The position numbers and the translations under genes were made by a program. This document shows positions 44,872 through 53,493 of a stretch of 64,000 nucleotides of DNA, in pieces. The notes under the pieces are model-generated. The model ran no database searches and had not been told where the DNA came from. It saw only the letters and a program-made list of their open reading frames with translations. The stretch's first letter is position 1, and each line of letters opens with the position of its first letter. The DNA is from Arenibacter echinorum. GTDB lineage: Bacteria; Bacteroidota; Bacteroidia; Flavobacteriales; Flavobacteriaceae. The DNA lies in contig NZ_QLLN01000003.1 in NCBI RefSeq assembly GCF_003259375.1, positions 362,955 to 426,954 of the forward strand, given 5' to 3'.

Positions 44872-45166
44872 TGATCAATTCTTTTAAAACTTCATACTTA
44901 TTGGTCTGTACCTGATTCTTGAATTCACCATCGCTAAAAATGGCAAAAGTGGGAAGATTGTCCACATTGGCCAACTTTCTGGATTCAGGAAATTTTTCTG
45001 CATCTGCAAGAACAAAGGTAATATCCTCATTAGTGGATGCCTCTTTCTTAAACTTGGGCTTCATTATTCTACAGTTGCCACACCAGGTAGCCGAATATTG
45101 AACAACCACATTTTTATTTTGATCAATAATCTCTTTTAGATTATCATTTTCCAATTCAACTATCAT
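44852..45166 (-). CDS. Thioredoxin family protein
   Basis: 104 residues. The active site is WCGNC (Cys29, Cys32), not the canonical WCGPC. The rest follows the fold: NVVVQYSATW, MKPKFKKEAS, ITFVLADAEKFPESRKLANV with the cis-Pro in NLPTFAIF, and a C-terminal helix. The Asn in the CxxC changes the redox potential relative to ordinary thioredoxin. It lies between the peroxiredoxin gene, from which it is separated by a terminator, and DUF6952, with which it overlaps. Confidence 0.93.
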   Translation of the reverse strand: MIVELENDNLKEIIDQNKNVVVQYSATWCGNCRIMKPKFKKEASTNEDITFVLADAEKFPESRKLANVDNLPTFAIFSDGEFKNQVQTNKYEVLKELISEITSN

Positions 45167-45184
45167 AAATTCTAAATTTAATTT

Positions 45185-45224
45185 TATAAAAAAGGAGTCA
45201 ATTCAAATTATCAATTGACTCCTT
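45185..45224 (-). terminator. Terminator after the peroxiredoxin gene
   Basis: AAGGAGTCAATT (45192-45203) and AATTGACTCCTT (45213-45224) form a perfect 12-bp stem with a 9-base loop, followed on the minus strand by a T run. It sits between the peroxiredoxin and thioredoxin genes and would reduce read-through to the latter. Confidence 0.85.
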
Positions 45225-45241
45225 ATATTTAATTCCTGAAT

Positions 45242-45886
45242 TTAGTTTGCGTGTGCGGACAAATAACTGGCAACGCCATTCCTATCAGCAGTCATTGCAT
45301 CTTTACCTTCTTCCCAGTTGGCAGGACAAACTTCTCCTTTTTCTTGAACGTGGGTATAGGCATCGATCAAACGTAAATACTCGTTTACATTCCTCCCCAA
45401 AGGCATATGATTAATTCCTTCATGGAAGACGGTACCTTCCTCATCTATTAAATAGGTGGCTCTGTAAGTTACATTGTCGCCATCTACCATAATAACACCG
45501 GTTTCCTCATTATACTGCTCATTGGTGATATCCAATATACCTAAAGTAGAGGCCAAGTTTCTGTTGCTATCTGCAAGAATAGGGTAGGTAACCCCCTCAA
45601 TACCTCCATTGTCCTTAGCTGTATTCAACCAAGCAAAATGAACTTCGGCAGTATCACAAGAAGCTCCAATAACCAAGGTGTTTCTTTTTTCAAATTCACC
45701 CAAGGCCGCTTGAAAAGCATGTAATTCTGTTGGACATACAAAAGTGAAATCTTTTGGGTACCAAAATAAGATTACCTTCTTATTATTTTTTTGAGCTTCT
45801 TCCAATACGTTCAATTTGAAAGTATCGCCTAAATCGTTCATTGCATTAACGCTAAGATTTGGAAATTTTTTACCTACTAAAGTCAT
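45242..45886 (-). CDS. 2-Cys peroxiredoxin (AhpC/Prx1 type)
   Basis: 214 residues. Peroxidatic Cys51 in DFTFVCPTELHAF and resolving Cys187 in GEVCPANWEEG define a typical 2-Cys enzyme. Other landmarks are PLGRNVNEYLRLIDAYTHVQ and the YLSAHAN tail. It removes hydrogen peroxide, organic hydroperoxides and possibly peroxynitrite with thioredoxin as reductant; a thioredoxin gene lies directly downstream. No OxyR gene is visible in the window. The gene is followed by its own terminator. Confidence 0.96.
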   Translation of the reverse strand: MTLVGKKFPNLSVNAMNDLGDTFKLNVLEEAQKNNKKVILFWYPKDFTFVCPTELHAFQAALGEFEKRNTLVIGASCDTAEVHFAWLNTAKDNGGIEGVTYPILADSNRNLASTLGILDITNEQYNEETGVIMVDGDNVTYRATYLIDEEGTVFHEGINHMPLGRNVNEYLRLIDAYTHVQEKGEVCPANWEEGKDAMTADRNGVASYLSAHAN

Positions 45887-46326
45887 ATTTATAAAATTTA
45901 TACAATTAATTTCTGATGTAAAATTACACCTAATTATAGGGGTTTGTAGTAATATGGATTTAAAAAACTTATGCCAATATAACTATTGTATATACCTATG
46001 CCGATTATAGTATTTGCTTGTGAAATTGAAAAAATATACACCTTGAATTTCTTGATTTCACAATGCAAATGGCTTAAAATTATCAAGTCCATTTTTGGAT
46101 AAAATAAGTGACTGATAAAATAATTTGATTTCTTAAAAAACAACCCACTTTGCCTCTTACGGAAGTTTGTTTTTATTCCTATTAAAATGTCTTGATCGAT
46201 ATTGGTAGTGCCGGGAAAAATCGAGGAATTGCAATAGGCATATGGGCAAGTTATTTAGCAAAAGCTAAGATAATTGCCTGCATCACACAAATTTAGCAAA
46301 GAAATTCTTGGCTGAAGATTATTTTA
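45887..46326. other. Intergenic region upstream of the peroxiredoxin gene
   Basis: 440 bases without a credible gene. A minus-strand 69-codon frame at 45934-46143 is rich in Ile, Tyr, Phe and Ser and reads like AT-rich noise. The peroxiredoxin promoter should lie at the left end; TAATTTTA (minus strand, near 45920) is a one-mismatch -7 candidate. Confidence 0.45.
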
Positions 46327-47802
46327 TTAACCAGCCACCTTGGATGTTTTAAGCTGTCTTATCTTTAAATGCAAGGCAGCAAAGAAGAGGGTCGTAAAAG
46401 GACTTAACCAATTGAATATGGCATACACAAAATATTCGGCAACCCCAACGCCCAATACGCCCGACTGATAAGCTCCACAGGTATTCCACGGAATCAATAC
46501 CGAAGTTACCGTTCCTGAATCTTCAAGGGTCCTACTCAAATTTTCCGGGGCCAATCCCTTATCCTGAAAGGCTTTCTTAAACATTTTACCAGGGATAACA
46601 ATAGCCAGGTATTGATCACTGGCTATAGCATTTAGACCAATGCAGCTCATTACAGTACTGGCAAACAATCCAAATACGGAACTTGCAATGGACAATAACG
46701 ATTTTGTAATTCGTGCCAAGGCCCCAATACCGTCCATAATACCCCCAAATACCATAGCGCAGCATATAAGCAAGATGGTCCATATCATACCTTGCATACC
46801 TCCGGCACTGAACAGATCGTTCAACTTTTCGTTTTCCGTGACTATGGCGGTATCCGTAAAAATGGCGTTGAAAATTGCCGTTACATTGGAATCCGATAGG
46901 GTTTTTAATACTTCAGTTTGAAAAAACAGGGCAAATACCCCGGCCAAGGCTACCCCTGAACCAAGGGCAATCAATGGTTTCGTTTTTAAAAGTATTAGCG
47001 CAATAACTACGCCGGGCACAATAAACAAATATGGGTTTATATTAAAGGTTTCATCTATAGTAACCAAGAGAGCACTTACATCTGCGCTCCCAGAAGTCTC
47101 TATATTTAAACTTATCACAGCAAAAACCGCCAATGTTATTACAATTGTAGGGACTGTGGTTATAGTCATGTATTTGATATGTGTAAATAGGTCTGTCCCT
47201 GCCATAGCAGGTGCCAGATTAGTAGTATCGCTCAAGGGAGACATCTTATCCCCGAAATAGGCCCCCGAAATCACAGCACCAGCTATCATTCCTGGATAAA
47301 TGCCCAAGGCGGTCCCAATCCCAACAAGAGCTATCCCCACAGTTGCGGAGGTAGTCCACGAACTTCCTGTAGCCACTGAGATGATAGCGGCGATAACAAC
47401 TGAAGCGGGTAAAAAAATGGAGGGATTCAAAACTTGCAAACCGTAATAAACCATTGCAGGGATAACCCCACTCACCAACCAGGTACCCGCCAATGCCCCC
47501 ACTAAAAACAAAATCATTATTGGGACAAGAACACTTTTAAGGTTTTCCAAGACTTCAAGTCCCATAGTTTTTATGGAAGTCTTATTAAAAAACCCAACAA
47601 TGGCACTAATGGCACCTCCCAATAATAAAATAATCTGATTGGAATATTCCCCGAACCATTCTCCTTCCGCATAGAAAATATTATAGGCCAACATCATCAT
47701 CAAAAGAACTACTGGGATAAGGGCTTCCCAGATATTCAATTCCTTGTTTTCTACAATATGTTCATTTTCGGGTCCAGCGGGATTGGTACTCAGGTTCTGC
47801 AT
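46327..47802 (-). CDS. nhaC: NhaC family Na+/H+ antiporter
   Basis: 491 residues with about 11-12 hydrophobic helices. NhaC blocks are visible: SVATGSSWTTSATVGIALVG, GIGTALGIYPGMIAGAVISG, AYFGDKMSPLSDTTNLAPAM and IASDQYLAIVIPGKMFKKAF, with the Asp/Ser-rich DKMSPLSDTTNLA loop characteristic of the family. It exchanges sodium for protons at the inner membrane, consistent with a marine lifestyle; some relatives are malate/lactate-sodium exchangers, so NhaC itself is the best but not the only reading. It follows the Cys/Met PLP gene by 60 bases on the same strand and may be transcribed with it. Confidence 0.93.
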   Translation of the reverse strand: MQNLSTNPAGPENEHIVENKELNIWEALIPVVLLMMMLAYNIFYAEGEWFGEYSNQIILLLGGAISAIVGFFNKTSIKTMGLEVLENLKSVLVPIMILFLVGALAGTWLVSGVIPAMVYYGLQVLNPSIFLPASVVIAAIISVATGSSWTTSATVGIALVGIGTALGIYPGMIAGAVISGAYFGDKMSPLSDTTNLAPAMAGTDLFTHIKYMTITTVPTIVITLAVFAVISLNIETSGSADVSALLVTIDETFNINPYLFIVPGVVIALILLKTKPLIALGSGVALAGVFALFFQTEVLKTLSDSNVTAIFNAIFTDTAIVTENEKLNDLFSAGGMQGMIWTILLICCAMVFGGIMDGIGALARITKSLLSIASSVFGLFASTVMSCIGLNAIASDQYLAIVIPGKMFKKAFQDKGLAPENLSRTLEDSGTVTSVLIPWNTCGAYQSGVLGVGVAEYFVYAIFNWLSPFTTLFFAALHLKIRQLKTSKVAG

Positions 47803-47862
47803 TTAGAAGCTATTTGTTTCTTCGTAATATTACGATTTTGATATCTCTTCTGCAAACCAATA

Positions 47863-49083
47863 TTACACCTTAATACTTAAAGGTTTTAAAATATCCAATT
47901 TTATTAAACAGTCCTTCATGGCCATATAGGTCCTATCAATATGGTCATCCAACCCTATGGAAAATCTAATTAAACCATTGGACAGGCCCATCTCCAACTG
48001 CTCTTCCAACGGAATTTCCGAAGAAGTAGATGTTCCCGGAGCACTAAATAAGGTTTTATAAAAGCCCAAACTAACCGCTAAATAGCCCAAATGTTTCTTT
48101 TGCATTAACTCCATCAAGGCATTGGCCTTCTCCAGAGACCCCACATCCAAAGTCATTAGGCCACCAAAACCATATTCCATATTGTATTGTTTTTTCATCA
48201 CCTTGTGGCCCACATGCGATTTTAATCCAGGATATACTACCCGCAATCCGTCCTTTTCAAAATTTTTGGCCAGGTACATCGCATTTTCACTATGTTTCTT
48301 CATCCTTATATGTAGGGTCCTCATATTCTTCAATATGGAAGATGCCCTTAAACTATCCAAAGTACTGCCCAATAACATACCAGCTCCGTTATTTACATCC
48401 TTGAGGCCCAAACAAAAATCTTTGGTCCCGCAAACCACACCCGCCACGCAATCACTGGTGCCGTTTATAAATTTTGTTAAACTATGGATAACAATATCGG
48501 CTCCCAATTTTGCGGGGGAAATGGATAGGGGCGAAAAAGTATTGTCGACCACCAAGGGGATGTTATTTTTTTTAGCGAGTTTGGAAAGCGCCTCTATATC
48601 GGCCACTTCCAATAATGGATTACTGACCGACTCACAATAGAGCATTTTAGTTTTTGGGGTTATGGCCATGGCCACGGCGTCCAAATTAGTGGTGTCCACA
48701 AAGGAAATTCCAATATTGAATTTCTTTAAAAAGTTCTTCATGAGTGCGTAAGTACCTCCATAGATGGTCCTACTACTAACAATATGGTCGCCAGCATTGC
48801 ACAACTGCAATATCACAGCACTAATAGCTCCCATACCACTGGCAGTTACATTGGCAGTTTCCGTACCCTCCAAAGCGGCCAATGCCTCTCCCAAATAAAG
48901 GTTGGAAGGCGAGGAGTGCCTACTGTACAAATAGCAGCCTTCGGTATTACCCTCAAAAGTATCGAACATGGTTTTTGCCGATAAAAAAGTATAGGTGGAA
49001 GAGTCCGATATAGAGGGATTAACACCCCCATATTCTCCAAAATATTGTAAATCCTGTAAATTATCAGCTGCTTTAAAGTCCAT
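47863..49083 (-). CDS. Cys/Met metabolism PLP-dependent enzyme
   Basis: 406 residues. The PLP lysine is Lys204 in HSLTKFINGTSDCVAG, and the phosphate-binding block is TASGMGAISAV. Substrate-binding and dimer-interface stretches SSRTIYGGTYALMKNF and CESVSNPLLEVADI are normal for cystathionine gamma-synthase, gamma-lyase and methionine gamma-lyase relatives. The Cys that marks methionine gamma-lyase (YGC) is Gly here (YGG), so a gamma-lyase of methionine is less likely. It is divergent from an Lrp/AsnC regulator 156 bases away, suggesting control by an amino acid. The exact reaction cannot be decided. Confidence 0.88.
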   Translation of the reverse strand: MDFKAADNLQDLQYFGEYGGVNPSISDSSTYTFLSAKTMFDTFEGNTEGCYLYSRHSSPSNLYLGEALAALEGTETANVTASGMGAISAVILQLCNAGDHIVSSRTIYGGTYALMKNFLKKFNIGISFVDTTNLDAVAMAITPKTKMLYCESVSNPLLEVADIEALSKLAKKNNIPLVVDNTFSPLSISPAKLGADIVIHSLTKFINGTSDCVAGVVCGTKDFCLGLKDVNNGAGMLLGSTLDSLRASSILKNMRTLHIRMKKHSENAMYLAKNFEKDGLRVVYPGLKSHVGHKVMKKQYNMEYGFGGLMTLDVGSLEKANALMELMQKKHLGYLAVSLGFYKTLFSAPGTSTSSEIPLEEQLEMGLSNGLIRFSIGLDDHIDRTYMAMKDCLIKLDILKPLSIKV

Positions 49084-49104
49084 AATATCATATTTAATTT
49101 ACTA

Positions 49105-49135
49105 TAAAGATAAAGTTATTACAATAATTAATCAA
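49105..49135 (-). promoter_or_regulatory. Candidate promoter of the Cys/Met PLP gene
   Basis: On the minus strand TTG (49135-49133) is followed by a 20-base spacer and TATCTTTA (49112-49105), one mismatch from the -7 consensus. The start codon is at 49083. Confidence 0.4.
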
Positions 49136-49239
49136 CCTATATCAGTAATATTAGATTATAAAACTATATTTTTACCTATATATAGTTTATTTTTATATCA
49201 GTTAACCGATTTAAGGTAGACTATAGAAAATATGTCAGT

Positions 49240-49698
49240 ATGAAGTTTGATGAAATCGATATTAAATTGTTGGGACTGTTACAAAACGACAGCAAAAGGA
49301 CCACCAAGGAATATGCCCTCCAGCTAAATCTATCCGTCACCGCAGTTTACGAGCGTATAAAAAGGCTGGAAAAACTGGGTGTAATAACCAATTATGTGGC
49401 CTTGGTAGACAAAAAGAAAGTAAACAAGGCCTTTACGGTGTTGTGCCATGTTAAATTGGTACAACATATTAAAGAATATGTGCTGCAGTTTGAGCGGGAG
49501 GTGCTTAAACTGAACGAGGTTGCGGAATGTTATCACACCAGTGGGGATTATGATTATATCCTTAAAATATATGTGGCGGACATGGAAGAGTATAGGGAGT
49601 TCATGATTACCAAACTCACGGCCATAAACCACATTGGAAGTACTCAAAGTTCTTTTGTTATCAACGAAGTAAAAAGTACCACGGAAGTGTTTATTTAA
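49240..49698 (+). CDS. Lrp/AsnC family transcriptional regulator
   Basis: 152 residues. N-terminal HTH (DIKLLGLLQNDSKRTTKEYA, LQLNLSVTAVYERIKRLEKL) followed by the RAM/AsnC ligand domain (EVAECYHTSGDYDYILKIYV, ADMEEYREFM, GSTQSSFVINEVK). Such proteins form octamers that sense amino acids. It is divergent from the Cys/Met-metabolism PLP gene, so regulation of that gene (and perhaps nhaC) in response to an amino acid is the likely role. The AT-rich 156-base spacer should hold its operator. Confidence 0.95.
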   Translation: MKFDEIDIKLLGLLQNDSKRTTKEYALQLNLSVTAVYERIKRLEKLGVITNYVALVDKKKVNKAFTVLCHVKLVQHIKEYVLQFEREVLKLNEVAECYHTSGDYDYILKIYVADMEEYREFMITKLTAINHIGSTQSSFVINEVKSTTEVFI

Positions 49699-49742
49699 CA
49701 AAAACATTACCTAATACATTAATATCCCATGTAATATGAATG

Positions 49743-49772
49743 TTGTCCAACAATAAAACATTCGTATTTTTG
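49743..49772 (+). promoter_or_regulatory. Bacteroidota-type promoter of the dihydrolipoyl dehydrogenase gene
   Basis: TTG at 49743-49745, a 19-base spacer and TATTTTTG at 49765-49772 match the -33/-7 consensus exactly. The start codon follows 42 bases later. Confidence 0.78.
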
Positions 49773-49814
49773 TATTCACATTAATGAAACTAATCTTTTC
49801 AATACAATAATAAT

Positions 49815-51221
49815 ATGACCCAATACGATGTAGCCATTATAGGCTCAGGTCCTGGTGGATATGTTGCAGCAATCCGTTGTGCCCAGTTAGGAATGAAGAC
49901 TGCGATAATAGAAAAATATTCAACTTTGGGCGGTACATGTCTTAATGTAGGATGTATTCCTTCCAAAGCATTATTGGACTCTTCCCATCATTACGAAGAT
50001 GCCGTAAAGCATTTTGAAGATCATGGAATTGAAATTCCTGGAGAAATCAAGATCAACCTGGAGAAAATGATAGCTAGGAAACAGGCGGTGGTAGATCAGA
50101 CCTGTGCTGGGGTAAAGTTCCTTATGGACAAGAATAAAATTGAGGTTTATGAAGGTATAGGGAGTTTTAAGGATGCAACCCACATCAACATAAAAAAGAA
50201 CGATGGCAAAACAGAGACCATTGAGGCAAAAAACATAATTATTGCCACAGGATCAAAGCCATCCAACCTACCCTTTATCAAATTGGACAAGGAGCGCGTT
50301 ATTACATCAACAGAAGCCCTAAAACTTAAGGAAATACCCAAACACCTTATTGTAATTGGCGGTGGGGTAATAGGATTGGAATTGGGACAGGTCTACAAAA
50401 GATTGGGGGCCGAGGTAACGGTAATAGAATACATGGACCGCATTATTCCTGGAATGGATGGAGCACTTTCAAAAGAATTGTTGAAAGTAATGAAGAAGCA
50501 AAAAGTAAAATTTAATTTGTCCCATAAAGTTAAGTCGGTAGAGGCCAAAGGCAAGGAAGTAATTGTTATAGCAGAGGATAAAAAAGGGGAAGAAATAACT
50601 TTTAAAGGAGACTATTGCCTGGTTTCTGTAGGAAGAAAACCTTATACCGATGGATTAAACATTGAAGCCTCTGGTGTGAAATTGGAAAAGAACGGCACCA
50701 TTGCCGTAAATGACCATTTACAGACCAATATATCCAATATTTATGCTCTAGGTGATGTGGTAAGGGGAGCCATGTTGGCGCATAAGGCAGAAGAAGAAGG
50801 AACCTTTGTAGCCGAAATATTGGCAGGACAAAAGCCACATATAGATTATAACTTAATTCCTGGTGTGGTATATACTTGGCCTGAAGTTGCGGCGGTAGGA
50901 AAAACCGAAGAGGAACTCACGGAGGCCGGTGTCTCCTATAAAGTAGGTCAGTTTCCAATGCGTGCCTTGGGACGGGCCAGAGCCAGTATGGATTTGGACG
51001 GTTTTGTCAAAATATTGGCAGATAAAGAGACCGATGAAGTTTTGGGAGTACATATGATCGGAGCCCGAATGGCCGATTTAATTGCCGAAGCGGTTACAGC
51101 AATGGAATTTAGAGCATCCGCCGAGGATATCTCCAGAATGAGCCACGCACACCCAACCTTTGCAGAGGCTGTAAAAGAGGCGGCTTTGGCTGCAACCGAC
51201 AATAGAGCCCTACATGTTTAA
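49815..51221 (+). CDS. lpdA: Dihydrolipoyl dehydrogenase (E3)
   Basis: 468 residues. FAD-binding GxGxxG (AIIGSGPGGYVAAIRC), redox-active disulfide Cys42/Cys47 in GGTCLNVGCIPSKAL, NAD-binding GGGVIGLELG, IYALGDVVRGAMLAHKAEEE, and the C-terminal catalytic His-Glu in HAHPTFAEAVKEA. It reoxidises lipoamide in pyruvate, 2-oxoglutarate or branched-chain dehydrogenase complexes or the glycine cleavage system. No E1/E2 gene is adjacent. A perfect Bacteroidota promoter precedes it and a strong terminator follows, so it is transcribed alone. Confidence 0.97.
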   Translation: MTQYDVAIIGSGPGGYVAAIRCAQLGMKTAIIEKYSTLGGTCLNVGCIPSKALLDSSHHYEDAVKHFEDHGIEIPGEIKINLEKMIARKQAVVDQTCAGVKFLMDKNKIEVYEGIGSFKDATHINIKKNDGKTETIEAKNIIIATGSKPSNLPFIKLDKERVITSTEALKLKEIPKHLIVIGGGVIGLELGQVYKRLGAEVTVIEYMDRIIPGMDGALSKELLKVMKKQKVKFNLSHKVKSVEAKGKEVIVIAEDKKGEEITFKGDYCLVSVGRKPYTDGLNIEASGVKLEKNGTIAVNDHLQTNISNIYALGDVVRGAMLAHKAEEEGTFVAEILAGQKPHIDYNLIPGVVYTWPEVAAVGKTEEELTEAGVSYKVGQFPMRALGRARASMDLDGFVKILADKETDEVLGVHMIGARMADLIAEAVTAMEFRASAEDISRMSHAHPTFAEAVKEAALAATDNRALHV

Positions 51222-51245
51222 ACAATTAAAACAAGTTGATAATAC

Positions 51246-51280
51246 AAGAGCCCCGTTAGACAAAATCTAACGGGGCTCTT
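51246..51280. terminator. Strong, possibly bidirectional terminator
   Basis: AAGAGCCCCGTTAGA (51246-51260) and TCTAACGGGGCTCTT (51266-51280) form a 15-bp perfect stem with a 5-base loop, between the convergent lpdA and CDGSH genes. The flanking T content on both strands is modest. Confidence 0.83.
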
Positions 51281-51329
51281 CTACTATAAGTATTTCCCTC
51301 AATATTGACTATTGGGATACAAATTGCAT

Positions 51330-51566
51330 TTACAACTTGTGGGTACCGTCACAATAAGGTGGGTTTTTGGTTAATTTACAGGTACACAAATGGGCCCTTT
51401 TATCCTCTTCGGCTATAAAGACCATAGGAGGGGAAGCATTTTCCGCCTTATGGGAACCATCACAAAAAGGTTGAACATTACTATGGCTACATGTACACCA
51501 CTTATATTTTTTGTCCTTCTCCAATTCCACCGCAATTGGTGAAAATTTACTGTTCATCTCGCTCAT
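51330..51566 (-). CDS. Double-CDGSH iron-sulfur protein
   Basis: 78 residues. Two 3-Cys-1-His motifs are visible: CTCSHSNVQPFCDGSHK and CTCKLTKNPPYCDGTHK (second has Thr instead of Ser). Each should bind a labile [2Fe-2S] cluster, as in mitoNEET and MiNT-type proteins. There is no membrane helix, unlike human mitoNEET. The cluster type makes it a redox or Fe-S transfer candidate. Neighbours do not reveal a partner. Confidence 0.9.
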   Translation of the reverse strand: MSEMNSKFSPIAVELEKDKKYKWCTCSHSNVQPFCDGSHKAENASPPMVFIAEEDKRAHLCTCKLTKNPPYCDGTHKL

Positions 51567-51619
51567 CTATATTTTTTGTGCGAAAATAAGCGAAACACAA
51601 GTAGTAAAAGATAGAACTA

Positions 51620-52819
51620 CTAATTTTTTACCATTCTAAATAAGCGTACCAATGATAGCTTGGATTTAATCACGAATGCCTTTAACAAGGGCTGACCTTC
51701 CTCGTTCAACCAGGCCTCTCCCTTCTGTTGAACTGACTTAACAGCTGTTGATAATTGCATTTTTAGATAAACTTTGTTCCTTTCGTATTGTAGTGCCAAC
51801 AAAGTAGTTGTAAACATAAAGGCCAGAGCTCCCGGAATTACGATCGTAGGGGACAGACTGTGGTTCAAAAAATAGTATAGCCCCAAACCTGTGAAACTTC
51901 CGTACAAAATAATATAATGGATCACATAGATAGATAGGGTACTTTGCCCTATTTTAAGTACACTACTATTGCTCATAAATTTTCTAAACAGCATAAATAC
52001 GGCAAAAACCAAGGAGACATCGCCCAATCGGATGAACAGATAGTTATTAAAATATACTTTAGAAAATATTAGCATTCCGGTCCAGTTATACAGCTTTAAA
52101 AAGAAGCCCGAGGAGTAAAACAATAGACCTATGCCCACAATGGTAAAACTGGCAATGGCAGCAGGATATAAATATTTAAAATTCTTGAATCTATTGAAAA
52201 GCACGGACATAAAAGCCCCAATAGCAGCATACCCGAACCAAGGTATTATTGTAAATACAGATCCATTGGCCTTGGTCAGGTAATTGGCCATCATCTCAGG
52301 TAAATAATAATGGGCGTATTGTTTATAATTTGGTTCCAGTACAAATAAAACTAGGGTAGTGGCCAATAAAACTCCAGGGAACAAATATTTATTTCTAGAG
52401 ATGGTAAGAAGATAAATCCCGATAATGCCCAAAATAGAAAGACCAATACAGTGCAGAACATCTACCAAATAAAATGAACCATAAATCTGGCCCTTTAGCA
52501 ATCCAAAAAAGTTTAATCTAAGCAAGTAGCCTATGGCCAATAATTGCAATCCCCTTTTAATCCCTTTTTTTACCCTTGGGTTATTAAACCCGATCTCATT
52601 CCCTTTAATGAGGAGATAGGTAAATATAAATCCAGAAACCGTAAAAAAGACTGGTGCCGTAACCCCCCTGAAATATTTCCAAACAGAATAAACCGCATTG
52701 GAATTATCCCTAAATGCATTATCCAGCAATCCATCCACGAAATGTCCCTGTAACATCATAAGGATAGCCCATGCCCTCATAGCATCAATAAAATACAATC
52801 TCAGGTTGTTATTCCCCAT
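51620..52819 (-). CDS. HGSNAT-like acyltransferase membrane protein
   Basis: 399 residues from the ATG at 52819 (52837 also possible). A start at 52903 is excluded by the promoter found at 52880-52908, whose transcript begins about 52873. The first conserved block is FIDAMRAWAILMMLQGHFVD, with the Arg-x-x-x and Gly-His of the heparan-alpha-glucosaminide N-acetyltransferase catalytic family (PF07786) and its DUF1624-type relatives. About ten membrane helices follow, with a Phe-rich hydrophobic profile and a hydrophilic C-terminal tail. Members move acetyl or other acyl groups onto sugars from the cytoplasm. The acceptor here is unknown. Confidence 0.8.
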   Translation of the reverse strand: MGNNNLRLYFIDAMRAWAILMMLQGHFVDGLLDNAFRDNSNAVYSVWKYFRGVTAPVFFTVSGFIFTYLLIKGNEIGFNNPRVKKGIKRGLQLLAIGYLLRLNFFGLLKGQIYGSFYLVDVLHCIGLSILGIIGIYLLTISRNKYLFPGVLLATTLVLFVLEPNYKQYAHYYLPEMMANYLTKANGSVFTIIPWFGYAAIGAFMSVLFNRFKNFKYLYPAAIASFTIVGIGLLFYSSGFFLKLYNWTGMLIFSKVYFNNYLFIRLGDVSLVFAVFMLFRKFMSNSSVLKIGQSTLSIYVIHYIILYGSFTGLGLYYFLNHSLSPTIVIPGALAFMFTTTLLALQYERNKVYLKMQLSTAVKSVQQKGEAWLNEEGQPLLKAFVIKSKLSLVRLFRMVKN

Positions 52820-52879
52820 ATTAACTTTTATGTACATCCTATATACTTGTAAAACAGTGGCTTTGGATGTTTTCGCGTG

Positions 52880-52908
52880 CAAAATTATGCAATTTCTTCG
52901 CAATTCAA
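52880..52908 (-). promoter_or_regulatory. Promoter of the HGSNAT-like gene
   Basis: On the minus strand TTG (52908-52906) is followed by an 18-base spacer and TAATTTTG (52887-52880), an exact -7 match. It overlaps the region before the divergent FMN reductase gene and decides that the HGSNAT-like protein starts at or after 52837. Confidence 0.68.
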
Positions 52909-52953
52909 TCTATTTTACGGTATTTTCGTTGTGCAAACATTTAAATAATCAAG

Positions 52954-53487
52954 ATGTCCCGTATACTGGCATTTGCCGGAAGTAATTCCAGCACCTCCAT
53001 CAATTACAAATTAGTAAAATACACCACGTTCCTTATTAGGAATCATGAGGTTGAACTTATTAATATGGTCGACTATAATTTTCCAGTCTTTAGTGAGGAT
53101 TTGGAAAGGGAAGAGGGTTATTCAGATTTATTGAGAGGACTAAAAGATAAGATAGTCCATGCCAATGCCCTGATTATTTCCGTAAACGAACATAACAGCA
53201 ATCCTTCCGCTTATTTCAAGAATGTGCTGGATTGGTTGTCCCGGGTGGATAGGAATTTCTTGGCGGACACAAAGATTTTATTAATGTCCTGCTCTGGAGG
53301 AAGAAGGGGCGGAACTGGCTCCTTGGAGGTTGTCAAGGGAATTTTACCTCGATTTGGAGGTGAAGTTACAGCTACCTTTTCTTTACCATCCTTTAATCAT
53401 ACCTTTGACAAGACGAAGGGTATAACCGACCCTGAGCTTGCCAAAAGCCATAAAAAAGCTTTGGAAATATTCTTATCACAAATTTAA
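52954..53487 (+). CDS. NADPH-dependent FMN reductase family protein
   Basis: 177 residues, flavodoxin-like. The FMN phosphate loop is AGSNSSTSINYKLVKY at the N-terminus, then NMVDYNFPVFSEDLE, SVNEHNSNPSAYFKNVLDWL and SCSGGRRGG in place of the usual glycine-rich loop. It reduces FMN, quinones or chromate/azo compounds with NADPH. The start of pabB lies 6 bases after its stop, so it heads a plus-strand run of genes to dsbD. Confidence 0.9.
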   Translation: MSRILAFAGSNSSTSINYKLVKYTTFLIRNHEVELINMVDYNFPVFSEDLEREEGYSDLLRGLKDKIVHANALIISVNEHNSNPSAYFKNVLDWLSRVDRNFLADTKILLMSCSGGRRGGTGSLEVVKGILPRFGGEVTATFSLPSFNHTFDKTKGITDPELAKSHKKALEIFLSQI

Positions 53488-53493
53488 AAGTCT

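Noticed and set aside
45934-46143. 69-codon minus-strand ORF upstream of peroxiredoxin
   Set aside because: Very rich in Ile, Phe, Tyr and Ser with no motif; looks like translated AT-rich spacer.
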